A stretch of 64,000 bases of DNA from Maricaulis sp017643475 (GCF_047123815.1 NZ_CP138920.1:1984001-2048000), one strand, 5' to 3'; numbered from the stretch's first letter, positions 46,129 through 55,639 are shown. Notes: generated by a model from the sequence alone, not told the origin. Numbers and translations are program-made.

Positions 46129-46907
46129 CACACGAGCTCCCCTTCGCGCTTGATAATGTCCTCGACGCGTGTCGCGTCCTCGGGGCTGTCGACAGACCAG
46201 GCCGAGCGGCCGCGATAATCGGTCAGCACGACCTGGATCGGAATGCCGTTTTCCATCGCACGAAGCTGTTCGAGGCTTTCGGTCAGTTCCAGCGGTGTGG
46301 GTTCGAGATCGACCAGTTGTTGCAGCGTGTCGCGGCGATAGCCGTAAAGGCCGATATGCTGATAGACCGGCGCGCCCGTTTCCGGCTTGCGGCGGAAGGG
46401 GATGACATTCTTGGAGAAATACATCGCGCGCAGGGTCTTGTCGAAAACCACCGTTGTGCCACTGGCCGAGCCATTGGCCTTGTCGACGCGCATGCGCGCT
46501 TCGGTGTCGGCAGGCAAGGCGACCGCGGGCGTGGCCATCGGCATGTCCGGATTGTCGCGCAGAGTGGTGGCCACATCGCCGATCACCCAGGGTGGGATCA
46601 GCGGGGCATCGCCCTGGACATTGATGATGATCTCCGCATCGCTCTCGAGGCGGTTCAGCGCATCGAGTGCGCGCTCGGTGCCGTTGCGGCAATTCTCGTC
46701 CGTCATTACCGCCTCACCGCCGGCCGCCTGGACGGCGTCAACGATGCGCTGGTCATCCGTCGCCACCACGACACGGTCCACGCCGTCAGCCGCCGCCGCG
46801 ATGCGCCAGACACGCTCGACCATCATCTGACCGGCAATTTTCGCGAGCGGTTTGCCGGGGAAACGGGTGGAGCCGTAACGGGCAGGAATAACAGCAAGAA
46901 CGGACAT
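46128..46907 (-). CDS. kdsB: 3-deoxy-manno-octulosonate cytidylyltransferase
   Basis: This 259-residue enzyme activates Kdo with CTP for lipopolysaccharide core synthesis. The nucleotide motif is VIPARYGSTRFPGKPLAKI near residue 6, VVVATDDQRIVDA lies near 46, and INVQGDAPLIPP near 95 provides the metal-binding Asp. The ATG at 46907 follows AAGGAGAT, which decides it over the longer open frame. The following gene, a histidine phosphatase, overlaps it. Confidence 0.95.
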   Translation of the reverse strand: MSVLAVIPARYGSTRFPGKPLAKIAGQMMVERVWRIAAAADGVDRVVVATDDQRIVDAVQAAGGEAVMTDENCRNGTERALDALNRLESDAEIIINVQGDAPLIPPWVIGDVATTLRDNPDMPMATPAVALPADTEARMRVDKANGSASGTTVVFDKTLRAMYFSKNVIPFRRKPETGAPVYQHIGLYGYRRDTLQQLVDLEPTPLELTESLEQLRAMENGIPIQVVLTDYRGRSAWSVDSPEDATRVEDIIKREGELV

Positions 46908-47002
46908 GGAGATCTCCTTCGCCTTCGGCTTGTTCCACATCCGCGGGCCGATTTCCACTCCCCGCGGCAATGCTGCCATGCTCGCGCGCGCAGGTTCAGG
47001 GT

Positions 47003-47016
47003 CTGGACATGTCCAG
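47003..47016. promoter_or_regulatory. 14-bp perfect palindrome in kdsB/argF' divergent region
   Basis: CTGGACATGTCCAG is a perfect palindrome 56 bases before the argF' start and 96 bases from the kdsB start, a location fitting an operator. No regulator is known from the window, and a single copy cannot prove function. Confidence 0.4.
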
Positions 47017-47071
47017 TGGCGCCCCCTAAGGCCTTGAGCTGGTTTTATTGCAAGCGCGAAAAGGTAAGCAA

Positions 47072-48079
47072 ATGCGCCACTTCCTGACGACAGCCGATTG
47101 GTCCCGTTCCGAACTTCAGGGCCTGCTCGACCGAGCAGCCGCCTTCAAGTCCGGTGCGGTCAGCCGATCGCTCGAAGGGAAGTCCATCGCGCTCTTGTTT
47201 TTCAACCCGTCACTGCGAACCCGATCAAGCTTTGATATCGGGGCTCATCAGCTGGGCGGTCACGCCATTGTTCTGGACGCCAAGGGGGCGACCTGGCCGC
47301 TGGAGTTTTCTGACGGCACCGTCATGGATGGTTCCGAGGAGGAGCATGTCCGTGAGGCTGCGCGGGTCCTGTCGAGTTATGTCGACCTGATCGCCATTCG
47401 CTGTTTCCCGGAGTTCAAGGACTGGGGCGCGGAGCGTGAGGACCCGATGATCTCGGCCTTTGCCCAGCACGCCACGGTGCCGGTGATCAACATGGAAACG
47501 ATTGTGCACCCCTGCCAGGAACTGGCCCTGATGCTGGCTCTGCAGGACCGTCTCGGATCAGTCGAGGGCAAGGAGTTCCTGCTGACCTGGGTGCCGCACC
47601 CCAAGCCGCTGAACACGGCGGTGGCCAATTCCGCCCTGTTGATTGCATCCAAATTCGGAATGAATGTCCGCATGCTGGTGCCGGACGAGGCCTATCGCCT
47701 GGACGAGCGCTACATGTCCGCCGCCGAGAGATTCTGCGGAGATGCAGGTGCTAATCTGACCCTCACAACCGATGTTGAGGCTGCCTACACCGGCGCGGAT
47801 GTCGTTTATGCCAAGAGCTGGGGCGCCTTGCCGTTCTACGGCAACTGGGATGACGAGGCGCCGCTGCGGGCCAAGGGTGCGGACTTCATGATCACGCCGG
47901 AAAAGATGGCGATGACCAATAACGGTGTTGTCAGCCACTGCCTGCCCATGCGCCGCAATGTGAAGATCGCCGATGCCGTGGTCGACAGCCCGGCTTTCCT
48001 GGGTATCGAGGAAGCGGGAAATCGCCTGCACGTGCAAAAGGCCATCATGGAAACCCTGGCCAAACAGGGAGGGTCGTGA
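47072..48079 (+). CDS. argF': N-acetylornithine carbamoyltransferase
   Basis: This 335-residue transcarbamylase closely follows the Xanthomonas AOTCase pattern rather than ordinary ornithine carbamoyltransferase. It has the carbamoyl-phosphate motif FFNPSLRTRSSFDIGAHQLG near residue 43, the AOTCase-type WPLEFSDGTVMDG near 74, ETIVHPCQELALMLALQD near 144, and NNGVVSHCLPMRRNVK near 290. It uses acetylated ornithine, so arginine is made through acetylcitrulline. The ATG at 47072 follows AAGGTAAG. It heads argF'-argBA-argC. Confidence 0.93.
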   Translation: MRHFLTTADWSRSELQGLLDRAAAFKSGAVSRSLEGKSIALLFFNPSLRTRSSFDIGAHQLGGHAIVLDAKGATWPLEFSDGTVMDGSEEEHVREAARVLSSYVDLIAIRCFPEFKDWGAEREDPMISAFAQHATVPVINMETIVHPCQELALMLALQDRLGSVEGKEFLLTWVPHPKPLNTAVANSALLIASKFGMNVRMLVPDEAYRLDERYMSAAERFCGDAGANLTLTTDVEAAYTGADVVYAKSWGALPFYGNWDDEAPLRAKGADFMITPEKMAMTNNGVVSHCLPMRRNVKIADAVVDSPAFLGIEEAGNRLHVQKAIMETLAKQGGS

Positions 48080-49404
48080 TGAGCGAGAATTTTTCCGAGG
48101 TTCGCCAGACGATCGTCCAACTGCTTTCCCACATGCGGGACGGCAAGGAAATCCGTGAATATCTGAGCCGTTTCTCCGGCCTGGAACAGGAACGTTTCGC
48201 CGTCATCAAGGTCGGCGGTGCAGTGATCCGGGATGATCTGGAAGCGCTTTCAGCCTCCCTGGCCTTCCTGCAATCGGTCGGCCTCTCGCCCATTGTCGTG
48301 CACGGCGGTGGCCCGCAGCTGGACGAGGCGCTGGAGACGGCAGGCATCGAAACCGAGCGTGTGGATGGTCTGCGCGTGACCCGTGAGCAGGCGGTTCCCG
48401 TCATCCGCGAGACACTGACCCGCGCCAACTTGGCCATTGTTGACGGCGTACGCGCGGCGGGCGGCCAGGCGGCGGCTATTCCCGGTGGTGTGTTCGAGGC
48501 GCGCATGATTGACGAGGCCCGGCTGGGTCGGGTCGGTGAACCGACGGACATACGTCTCGACCTGGTCGCGGCGGCCGCCCGTGCCGGCCAGGCGCCGATA
48601 CTGGCCTGTCTGGGTGAGACGCCGGATGGCAAGCTGGTCAATATCAACGCGGACAGCGCCGTGCGGGCACTGGTGGAGGCGCTGCAGCCTTACAAGGTAG
48701 TTTTCCTGACCGGGACCGGTGGTTTGCTGGATGCGGAGGGCGAGATCATTTCCTCCATCAACCTGGCGACCGACTACCAGGAGATTGTCGCGGCCGACTG
48801 GGTGTCGGGGGGCATGCAGCTCAAGATCGACGAGATCAAGCGCCTGCTGGAAACCCTGCCGCTGTCCAGCTCGGTGTCGATCACCAAGCCCAGGGCGCTG
48901 GCGAGTGAGCTCTTCACTCACGCCGGGGCCGGTACACTGGTGCGTCGTGGTGAGCGGATCTTTGCCCTGGATGACAAGACCGCGCTGGACATGGCCCGGC
49001 TGGAGGGGCTGGTTGCCCGCGCCTTTGGCCGTCCGACCGTGCCCGGCTATTGGGACGGGCTGGCGCTGGATCATGCCCTGGTCACGGAGAATTATCGCGC
49101 TGCCGCCCTGACGACCCGGCTGGCCGGGTCCATCTATCTGGACAAGTTCGCCGTGCTGGACGAGGCTCGTGGCGAGGGGTTGGGCCGTGCGGTCTGGCAG
49201 CGTCTGATCGAGTATGCGCCAGAGCTGGTCTGGCGTTCGCGCACGGATAATCCGGTCAATGGGTTCTATTTCGACCAGTGTTCGGGCGCTGTTCGCCAGG
49301 ATGAGTGGACGGTGTTCTGGCGTGGTGAGAAATCAATGGCCGATCTGCAACCGGTATTGGAACAGGCCTTTTCACTGCCGGCAACGCTGGAGAGTGCGTC
49401 ATGA
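48079..49404 (+). CDS. argB: Bifunctional N-acetylglutamate synthase/kinase
   Basis: This 441-residue protein joins an amino-acid kinase domain (residues ~1-285; VIKVGGAVIRDD near 38, VHGGGPQLDEAL near 74, VNINADSAVRALVEAL near 192) to a C-terminal GNAT-type synthase domain (residues ~300-435). Such fused NAGS/K enzymes have been characterised from Maricaulis maris and Xanthomonas. The ATG at 48079 lies six bases after AGGGAGG and shares its A with the argF' stop. It performs both the first and second steps of arginine synthesis. Confidence 0.93.
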   Translation: MSENFSEVRQTIVQLLSHMRDGKEIREYLSRFSGLEQERFAVIKVGGAVIRDDLEALSASLAFLQSVGLSPIVVHGGGPQLDEALETAGIETERVDGLRVTREQAVPVIRETLTRANLAIVDGVRAAGGQAAAIPGGVFEARMIDEARLGRVGEPTDIRLDLVAAAARAGQAPILACLGETPDGKLVNINADSAVRALVEALQPYKVVFLTGTGGLLDAEGEIISSINLATDYQEIVAADWVSGGMQLKIDEIKRLLETLPLSSSVSITKPRALASELFTHAGAGTLVRRGERIFALDDKTALDMARLEGLVARAFGRPTVPGYWDGLALDHALVTENYRAAALTTRLAGSIYLDKFAVLDEARGEGLGRAVWQRLIEYAPELVWRSRTDNPVNGFYFDQCSGAVRQDEWTVFWRGEKSMADLQPVLEQAFSLPATLESAS

Positions 49405-50339
49405 CGGTACGTGTCGGACTGGTTGGTGCCCGTGGTCATACCGGCCGTGAGCTCCTGCGCCTGATCGCAGGTCGTGACGATATGGAGCTCGTCTTCGCAA
49501 GCTCCCGCGAGTTCGCCGGCAAGCCGGTCGCGGATATGGCTCCGGAAGTAAGCAATGGTCTTGGTTTCGAGGCTCTGAGCCCAGCGGATGTCGCCTCGCG
49601 TGAGGTGGATGCCGTGATCCTGGCCTTGCCCAACGGGGCCGCTGCCGGATTTGTGAAGGCCATCGATGACGCAGGGCGAGACCCGGTCATTGTCGATCTC
49701 TCAGCGGACTATCGGTTCGACGACAGCTGGGTCTACGGCATGCCGGAAGTTTATGGGCGGGAGACCCTGGCCTCGGCGCGTCGTATTTCCAACCCGGGCT
49801 GTTATGCGACGGCAGGCCAGATGGCGATCGCACCGGTGCGCGAGCGTCTTGGTGCGCCGGCTCACGTTTTTGGCGTATCGGGCTATTCCGGTGCAGGCAC
49901 GACGCCGTCACGCAAGAATGACCTGGCGGCGCTGAGAGATAATCTCATGCCCTATGCCCTTGCCGGGCATATCCATGAGCGAGAAATGAGTCGGCATCTC
50001 GGTGTCGAGGTCCAGTTCACGCCTCATGTCGCGGCCTTCTTTCGCGGTATCGTGGCGACCGTGCATCTGGGATTTGCCGAGGCGATTACCGGCGAGGAAT
50101 TACGCCGTGCCTTCGCGGATTTCTATGCAGGTGAGGCACTGGTCGAGCTGGCTGATGGTATCCCGGAAGTTATCGATGGTGCGGGCAAACCCGGCATCAC
50201 GATCGGTGGTTTCCAGCTGGCCGATGATGGGCGACGTGCCGTCATCGTGTCCACGCTGGACAATCTGCTCAAGGGCGCCGCGGTCCAGGCAATGCAGAAC
50301 CTCACCCTTGCCGTTGGCTTGCCGGAGGAGCGGGGCTAG
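49401..50339 (+). CDS. argC: N-acetyl-gamma-glutamyl-phosphate reductase
   Basis: This 312-residue NADPH-dependent enzyme reduces the acyl phosphate made by the kinase. The nucleotide loop is VGLVGARGHTGRELLRLI near residue 4, and the catalytic cysteine lies in SNPGCYATAGQMA near residue 133. GVSGYSGAGTTPSRKNDLAA near 157 is typical. It overlaps the NAGS/K gene by four bases (ATGA) and ends in a CTAG shared with the convergent glycosyltransferase. Confidence 0.95.
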   Translation: MTVRVGLVGARGHTGRELLRLIAGRDDMELVFASSREFAGKPVADMAPEVSNGLGFEALSPADVASREVDAVILALPNGAAAGFVKAIDDAGRDPVIVDLSADYRFDDSWVYGMPEVYGRETLASARRISNPGCYATAGQMAIAPVRERLGAPAHVFGVSGYSGAGTTPSRKNDLAALRDNLMPYALAGHIHEREMSRHLGVEVQFTPHVAAFFRGIVATVHLGFAEAITGEELRRAFADFYAGEALVELADGIPEVIDGAGKPGITIGGFQLADDGRRAVIVSTLDNLLKGAAVQAMQNLTLAVGLPEERG

Positions 50340-51886
50340 CGCGGGCGATTCATGTAAGCCACATCGTAGCTCGCCCACAGCTCGAGAAGCTCGCTTGTGC
50401 GTTCCACACGCTGATGCCCCGAGGCCCGCCATAACGTGAAATCGCGCGTTTTGTTGCCGTCGAGCGCGATCGAGATATCGCCGATTTGCTCGATCCGGGC
50501 GAAATCGCCCTGGAACATCGGCTCTTGCCAGCTGCGTTGCGAGACAATGAGGATATCACCGGTAAACTGCTCTGGCAGCGGCCAGCCCTGTTCAGCGTGA
50601 TTGGTCGCGCCTGGAAAGCGCAGCCACATCTTCACGGTGTCTTCCGGTTGGTTTCCGTATCTCTGCACCTGGTGGAACACATTCCGGTTATCGAAGACAA
50701 TGTACGTGTAGTCATCGGCTTGTGCTGCTTGGGAAATTCGGTCTGCGGTCTCCTGCCAGGCGCGGACACCCTTGGTGGAGTTGCTGAGTCCTGCGGCAAC
50801 AGTCCAGGACGGAACACTCGCAATGACCATCAGTGCGATCATGCTGACGGAATGGGCGGCTATCGACCCCCAGAGCACAGAGCGCCGCCATCGAGGGCCT
50901 TGCAACAGGAAGAAGACCACCAGCAGGCTGCCGGCAAGGTAGGCGGACACGGCCCAGTTGGCATGTGCCCGGGAGATGAAGGCCTGAACGGATACGGTCA
51001 ACAGAGGTGGCAGGATGAAGAGACTGAGGAGCAGGGCGTCGGGGTGAACCGATTTGCGCTGGCGCAGGGTGCGATACAGCACGCCGATCAGGATCACGAA
51101 GAGGGCTGGGCCGAAGACGCCAAGTTGACCAGACAGGAAGTCAAAAAGCTCTGCCGGGTGGAAGAGGTTGCCGCCCCAATTTGCGTTGGCCGCGGTGTGA
51201 GAGACCGTGGCGAAGTCGTGGGCAGCGTTCCAGAGCAGGTTGGGCAGCAGTATCAGGGTGCCAAGCACCGCGGCTACGACACCCTTCAGGGACAGAAGCG
51301 CTCGCCGCGCAGGCGCGTCCAGGACAAGCGACAGGCCTGTTCCCACGACAAAATAGATCATGGCGTATTTGGCGAGCATACCCAGCCCGATCGCGACGCC
51401 CAGTCCGACCGCATGACCCCAGCTGGCCTTCGTGCGCAGTGCGACTAGACAATAAAACGCCGCTGCCCAGGCCGCCATCATGGGGGTGTCAGTAGACATG
51501 ACGGCGTTGGACATCCAGACCGCTGGAATGGTTGTGAAGGTCAGAGCGACCCAGAACCCCGTGCGCGCATTCCAAAGACGGCGTGCTGCCAGGAAGAGGA
51601 AACTCAGCGTGGCGATATTGAGGAGGGGCGCAGGCAGCCGGACTGCAAAGTCTGTGTCGCCGAACAGGCTGGTGCTGACGGCAATCAACCAGGCAATCAT
51701 CGGCGGTTTCGAGTAATAGCCCCAGTCAAACTCGCGTGACCAAACCCAGTATTGCGTTTCGTCTGCGTAGAGTTCCAGTGGATTGAATGCCAGGGCGAGA
51801 ATTCGCAGCGCGGCGGAGACGAGGATCAGGATCGCGGTGAACTGTGTCCAACGTGATTCTTCGGTTGGCGACTCGATGGGCGACAT
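50336..51886 (-). CDS. Glycosyltransferase family 39-like membrane protein
   Basis: This 516-residue protein has about eleven transmembrane helices. The luminal/periplasmic loop after helix 1 has the acidic pair and motif LELYADETQYWVWSREFDWG (residues ~36-55) followed by YYSKPPMIAWLI, typical of GT39/ArnT/PMT-type enzymes that use a polyprenyl-linked sugar donor. The C-terminal ~110 residues are soluble. The acceptor could be lipid A or protein and cannot be told here. It is a single-gene unit. Confidence 0.85.
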   Translation of the reverse strand: MSPIESPTEESRWTQFTAILILVSAALRILALAFNPLELYADETQYWVWSREFDWGYYSKPPMIAWLIAVSTSLFGDTDFAVRLPAPLLNIATLSFLFLAARRLWNARTGFWVALTFTTIPAVWMSNAVMSTDTPMMAAWAAAFYCLVALRTKASWGHAVGLGVAIGLGMLAKYAMIYFVVGTGLSLVLDAPARRALLSLKGVVAAVLGTLILLPNLLWNAAHDFATVSHTAANANWGGNLFHPAELFDFLSGQLGVFGPALFVILIGVLYRTLRQRKSVHPDALLLSLFILPPLLTVSVQAFISRAHANWAVSAYLAGSLLVVFFLLQGPRWRRSVLWGSIAAHSVSMIALMVIASVPSWTVAAGLSNSTKGVRAWQETADRISQAAQADDYTYIVFDNRNVFHQVQRYGNQPEDTVKMWLRFPGATNHAEQGWPLPEQFTGDILIVSQRSWQEPMFQGDFARIEQIGDISIALDGNKTRDFTLWRASGHQRVERTSELLELWASYDVAYMNRPR

Positions 51887-51966
51887 GTTCAGGATGGTCC
51901 AGCTGAATAGTGTATCATTTTCGCCGCAGCCTAGGCGGTTTCGATGCGATGTCCAGATTCAAGAAA

Positions 51967-51984
51967 CTGTCACATAATTATCAC
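51967..51984 (+). promoter_or_regulatory. Pho-box-like direct repeat upstream of TonB receptor
   Basis: CTGTCAC-ATAA-TTATCAC forms two seven-base half-sites with an 11-bp period, the geometry of a PhoB box (consensus about CTGTCAT, AT-rich spacer, CTGTCAT). It lies 224 bases upstream of the receptor start. Fit is by eye. Confidence 0.45.
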
Positions 51985-52064
51985 CGGCGCATGGCCACCC
52001 ACAAAATGTTGTGACTCGCCTGTCTGGCGAACAAGATCTGGTAAGGTTCGGGTATGTTCGTAAT

Positions 52065-52082
52065 GTGACGTGTTTGTGACGC
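52065..52082 (-). promoter_or_regulatory. Second Pho-box-like repeat, opposite orientation
   Basis: On the minus strand GCGTCAC-AAAC-ACGTCAC again shows two GTCAC half-sites with an 11-bp period. It is 126 bases upstream of the TonB receptor start. A further GTCACA-type half-site lies at 52010-52015. The rest of the 321-base gap between the glycosyltransferase and the receptor shows nothing else. Confidence 0.45.
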
Positions 52083-52207
52083 CGTTTCAGGGGTCATAAA
52101 AGCTTCATTCTGGCGTCTTGGATTCTTCTAACAGGCGGCGTAGGAGGCCCATGCTTCGTTAAAGAGGGCGTCTGCCCTCGTTGGTCGTTCTATTGGGGGA
52201 CATCCAA

Positions 52208-55200
52208 ATGTCTTTTACAAAAAAATTCGCCTTCAGCGCGGCGACGGTCGCTCTGCTGGCAGCAGCTCCCGCTGCCGTTTACGCACAGCAGACTACGTCT
52301 ACGCTGCGTGGTTCCGTAACCTCTGAATCCGGTGAGGCTCTCTCCAACGCATCGGTTACCATCGTGCACCTGCCGACAGCGTCCACGTCGACGGTTCAGT
52401 CCAGCGCGAACGGTTCGTTCAGCGCAACCAACCTGCGCGTCGGTGGCCCTTACCGCGTCATCATCCAGGCTGAAGGCTACGAGCCGGCTGTTCTGGAAAA
52501 CATCAACCTGGCGATCGGTTCCCAGGCACCGCTGCGTGTTTCCCTGTCCTCCGGTGGCACCACCGACATCATCACGGTTCGTGGCGAGCGTCTCGACACG
52601 CTGACCCTGGACACGGGTATCGGCTCTGTCTTCTCCGCCGCTGACCTGGCTGTTCAGCCGACCGTCAACCGCGACTTCACCGACATCCTGGCTCGTGACC
52701 CGCTGGTAAACTCCAACGGCAATGGCGAACTGAACATCGCTGGTGTTGGCACGAACTTCAACGCCCTGAACCTCGACGGTATCGAAATCGGCGAGCAGTT
52801 CGGCATCAACTCTGACGGTGTATTCCCGTCCCAGCGTCCGCCGGTTGACCTCGACGCGATCGAGTCCGTCTCCGTTACGGTTGCTGACTTCTCCGTCCTG
52901 AACAACGGCTTCCAGGGTGGTTCCATCAACGTTGTGACCCGCTCCGGTTCCAACGAGTTTGACGGCGTGCTCGGCTACTACCGTTCCGAAAGCGACTTCG
53001 TTGGTGATCGCGCCTTCGGTCGTGACTACGACGTGGGCAATTTCGAAGAAGAAGAAATCTCCATCAACATTGGTGGTCCGATCGTCGAAGACCGTCTGTT
53101 CTTCTTCGTCAACTACTCGGACTTCGAGCGTACGGCTCCGCAAAACCCGAACCTCGGTGATACGCAGGTCGGTCTGTTCGACGCCATTCGTACCCTGACG
53201 CAGAACACCTATAACTACGACCCGGGTGAAAAGACGCTCTCCAGCGATGCTGAGACGACCGAGCGCCTGCTGACGAAGTTCGACTGGAACATCAATGATG
53301 ACCACCGTGCGACCTTCACCTACATGACGCTCGACGAAGGTCAGCTGGCCAGCACCGGCTCCTTCGACTTCCCGAGCGCGACGCGCCGCGAAACCGTTAC
53401 CACCGACCAGTACTCCTTCGAGCTGCTGTCTGACTGGACCGACCGTTTCTCCACGCTCGTTCGCATCGGCTCCCGTGAAACCCAGCAGCGTCGTACGCCG
53501 CTTGGTCAGGCTGGCGGTCCGTCCGGCTCTGATTTCATGAGCTTCAACATCCGTGACATCGACGGTGCAGACCCTTGGTTCGCAGCGAACGGCCTCGACG
53601 GTGCCGCCCTGGTCGGCAGCTCGCCGGTCAGCGTTTTCCTCGGCCCAGATCGTTTCGATCAGGCGAACGCCATCGACGACGAGCTGTTCACGGTTTACGC
53701 GCAGGGTAACTACGCCTGGGGTGACCACAACATCACCTTCGGCATGCGTTACGAAGACTACTCGGTCCTCAACGTATTCGTACCGGGCTCTTCCGGTGTT
53801 GCAGTCTTCGACAGCATCTCGGACTACGCCAACCAGCTGGCTTCGGACTTCTTCGTTGACCTGCCGGCGTCCGGTAATGTTGCTGACGGCATCACCAACT
53901 ACTCCTACGAGCTGTGGTCCTTCTTCGCGGAAGACACCTGGGCTGTTACGCCGACGTTCGAGGTCAATTACGGCCTTCGTTACGAGCGCATCTCCCAGGA
54001 CGACCTCGCTCCGGAGCGTCTGGACACGATCCTTGAAAACGGTGACCGCCGCACGTTCCAGGAACTCTATGGCATCTCCGGTCGTGACAATCTCGACGGC
54101 GTTGACATCCTGCTGCCGCGCGTTGGCTTCAACTGGTCTGTAAACGACCGCCTGACGGTTCGTGGTGGTGCTGGCCTGTTCTCTGGCGGTTCCCCGGCAG
54201 TCTTCTTGGCCAACAGCTTTGTTCCGCTGACCTTCCGTGGATCCATCGATCCGCTCGCGGGTATCCAGGGCAACACCATCCCGGCTGCCGCTCTGACGCA
54301 GATCGCTGATGCTGCTGCCAATGCCAACGGTCGTTTCGTCCCGGCATTCGGCGTCTTCGGTCCGGACTTCGAGATCCCGGGTCAGTGGCGTTTCGCACTC
54401 GTTGGTGAGTACAACCTGAACCTCGATCGCTGGGGTCTGGGTGACGACTACCGTGTCACGGCTCAGTACGTTCACTCCGAAGCCCACAATCAGCTGCACT
54501 TCGTCAACCTCGGTTGGCAGCGTGCTGATCTGCAGGAGTTCGTTGGCGTCGCACCGGACGGCCGTGTGATCTACCCGAACATGAACGAGCTGGAAGAATC
54601 CGCTCCGATCCTTCTGACGAACACCGACGAAGGTTCTGCGGACATCTTCTCCATCGCTCTGGCCAAGCGCTATGAGAATGGCTTCTCGTTCGACATGTCC
54701 TACACCAACACGAGCGCAGAAGACGTGTCCCCGTACACCTCCTCGCGCGCCATCTCCAACTTCCGCGGCAATCTCGGCCCGGATCGTCAGGCAGATGTTG
54801 CTCACACCTCTACCAACGAGATCGAGCACGCATTCAACATCTTCCTGAGCTATGAGCGCGACTTCATCGGCGATCTGACGACGAACGTCTCTCTCTTCGG
54901 TACGATCCAGTCCGGTCGCCCGTTCGGTTACGGCATGCGCAGCTTCCGTCACCTGTTCGGTGTCGCCTCTGACGGTGAATTCCCGTACGGCAACAACGAC
55001 CCGCTCTACATTCCGGAGCTCAACGCTGCCGGTACGGGCTTCGACGATCCGCTCGTGACCTTTGCTTCCCAGACCGTGCACGATGAGCTTTTCGAGTTCG
55101 TCCAGGCGCGTAGCCTGGAAGGCTATGCAGGTTCCATCATGCCGGTTCTCAGCGACAACGGTCCGTGGACCCAGCGTTGGGATCTGAGCCTCGAACAGGA

Positions 55201-55537
55201 ACTGCCGGGCATCGGTGCTGCCGATCGCTTCGTCGGTGACAACAACTTCAAGCTCACCTTCGACATCTTCAACGTCATGAACCTGCTCAATGATGACTGG
55301 GGTCAGCGCGTGAACGGTCCGAGCTTCCAGGGCGAGACCACGGTTCGTGCCCGTCTTGTTGATGCGAACGGCAACGAACTGCGCGGTGGCCGTGGCGAAG
55401 ACGTCTGTGGCGTCACCACGACCTGTACCTACCTGTACCGCTTCATGGAAACGGACGCAGACGGCAGCGAGCTGTTCTTCGAGAACCAGGCTGCATCTGT
55501 CTACCAGGTCCGCGTTGGTCTGCGTTACGAGTTCTAA
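52208..55537 (+). CDS. TonB-dependent receptor with N-terminal carboxypeptidase-like domain
   Basis: This 1,109-residue outer-membrane receptor has a signal peptide (ATVALLAAAPAAVYAQ). A carboxypeptidase-regulatory-like beta domain lies at residues ~28-105 (TLRGSVTSESGEALSNASVT). A TonB-box-like DIITVRGER, a plug domain (GFQGGSINVVTRSGSNEFDG near 235) and a 22-strand barrel ending YQVRVGLRYEF follow. The layout is Oar-like. Codon choice is strongly biased (GGT, GTT, CGT, TCC), unlike its neighbours, which suggests very high expression. The ATG at 52208 is chosen because the signal peptide begins there. The ligand is unknown. Confidence 0.92.
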   Translation: MSFTKKFAFSAATVALLAAAPAAVYAQQTTSTLRGSVTSESGEALSNASVTIVHLPTASTSTVQSSANGSFSATNLRVGGPYRVIIQAEGYEPAVLENINLAIGSQAPLRVSLSSGGTTDIITVRGERLDTLTLDTGIGSVFSAADLAVQPTVNRDFTDILARDPLVNSNGNGELNIAGVGTNFNALNLDGIEIGEQFGINSDGVFPSQRPPVDLDAIESVSVTVADFSVLNNGFQGGSINVVTRSGSNEFDGVLGYYRSESDFVGDRAFGRDYDVGNFEEEEISINIGGPIVEDRLFFFVNYSDFERTAPQNPNLGDTQVGLFDAIRTLTQNTYNYDPGEKTLSSDAETTERLLTKFDWNINDDHRATFTYMTLDEGQLASTGSFDFPSATRRETVTTDQYSFELLSDWTDRFSTLVRIGSRETQQRRTPLGQAGGPSGSDFMSFNIRDIDGADPWFAANGLDGAALVGSSPVSVFLGPDRFDQANAIDDELFTVYAQGNYAWGDHNITFGMRYEDYSVLNVFVPGSSGVAVFDSISDYANQLASDFFVDLPASGNVADGITNYSYELWSFFAEDTWAVTPTFEVNYGLRYERISQDDLAPERLDTILENGDRRTFQELYGISGRDNLDGVDILLPRVGFNWSVNDRLTVRGGAGLFSGGSPAVFLANSFVPLTFRGSIDPLAGIQGNTIPAAALTQIADAAANANGRFVPAFGVFGPDFEIPGQWRFALVGEYNLNLDRWGLGDDYRVTAQYVHSEAHNQLHFVNLGWQRADLQEFVGVAPDGRVIYPNMNELEESAPILLTNTDEGSADIFSIALAKRYENGFSFDMSYTNTSAEDVSPYTSSRAISNFRGNLGPDRQADVAHTSTNEIEHAFNIFLSYERDFIGDLTTNVSLFGTIQSGRPFGYGMRSFRHLFGVASDGEFPYGNNDPLYIPELNAAGTGFDDPLVTFASQTVHDELFEFVQARSLEGYAGSIMPVLSDNGPWTQRWDLSLEQELPGIGAADRFVGDNNFKLTFDIFNVMNLLNDDWGQRVNGPSFQGETTVRARLVDANGNELRGGRGEDVCGVTTTCTYLYRFMETDADGSELFFENQAASVYQVRVGLRYEF

Positions 55538-55562
55538 GAACTCAACGCCAAGCGAATTTGCG

Positions 55563-55590
55563 GAAGGGCGGCCCTCGGGTCGCCCTTCTT
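55563..55590 (+). terminator. Terminator-like hairpin after TonB receptor
   Basis: An 8-bp stem (GAAGGGCG / CGCCCTTC) with a 10-base loop and a short pyrimidine tract lies 26 bases after the receptor stop. Confidence 0.7.
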
Positions 55591-55639
55591 CATGTCCGGA
55601 ACTCGTTTCCCGGGGCGAGCTGTGCTAGATGCCGCCGCC

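Noticed and set aside
52190..55081. 963-residue open frame on the minus strand, almost the whole length of the TonB receptor
   Set aside because: It is the mirror of a strongly codon-biased gene. The protein has no signal, no motif and a skewed Val/Arg/Glu composition, and its start has no ribosome site.
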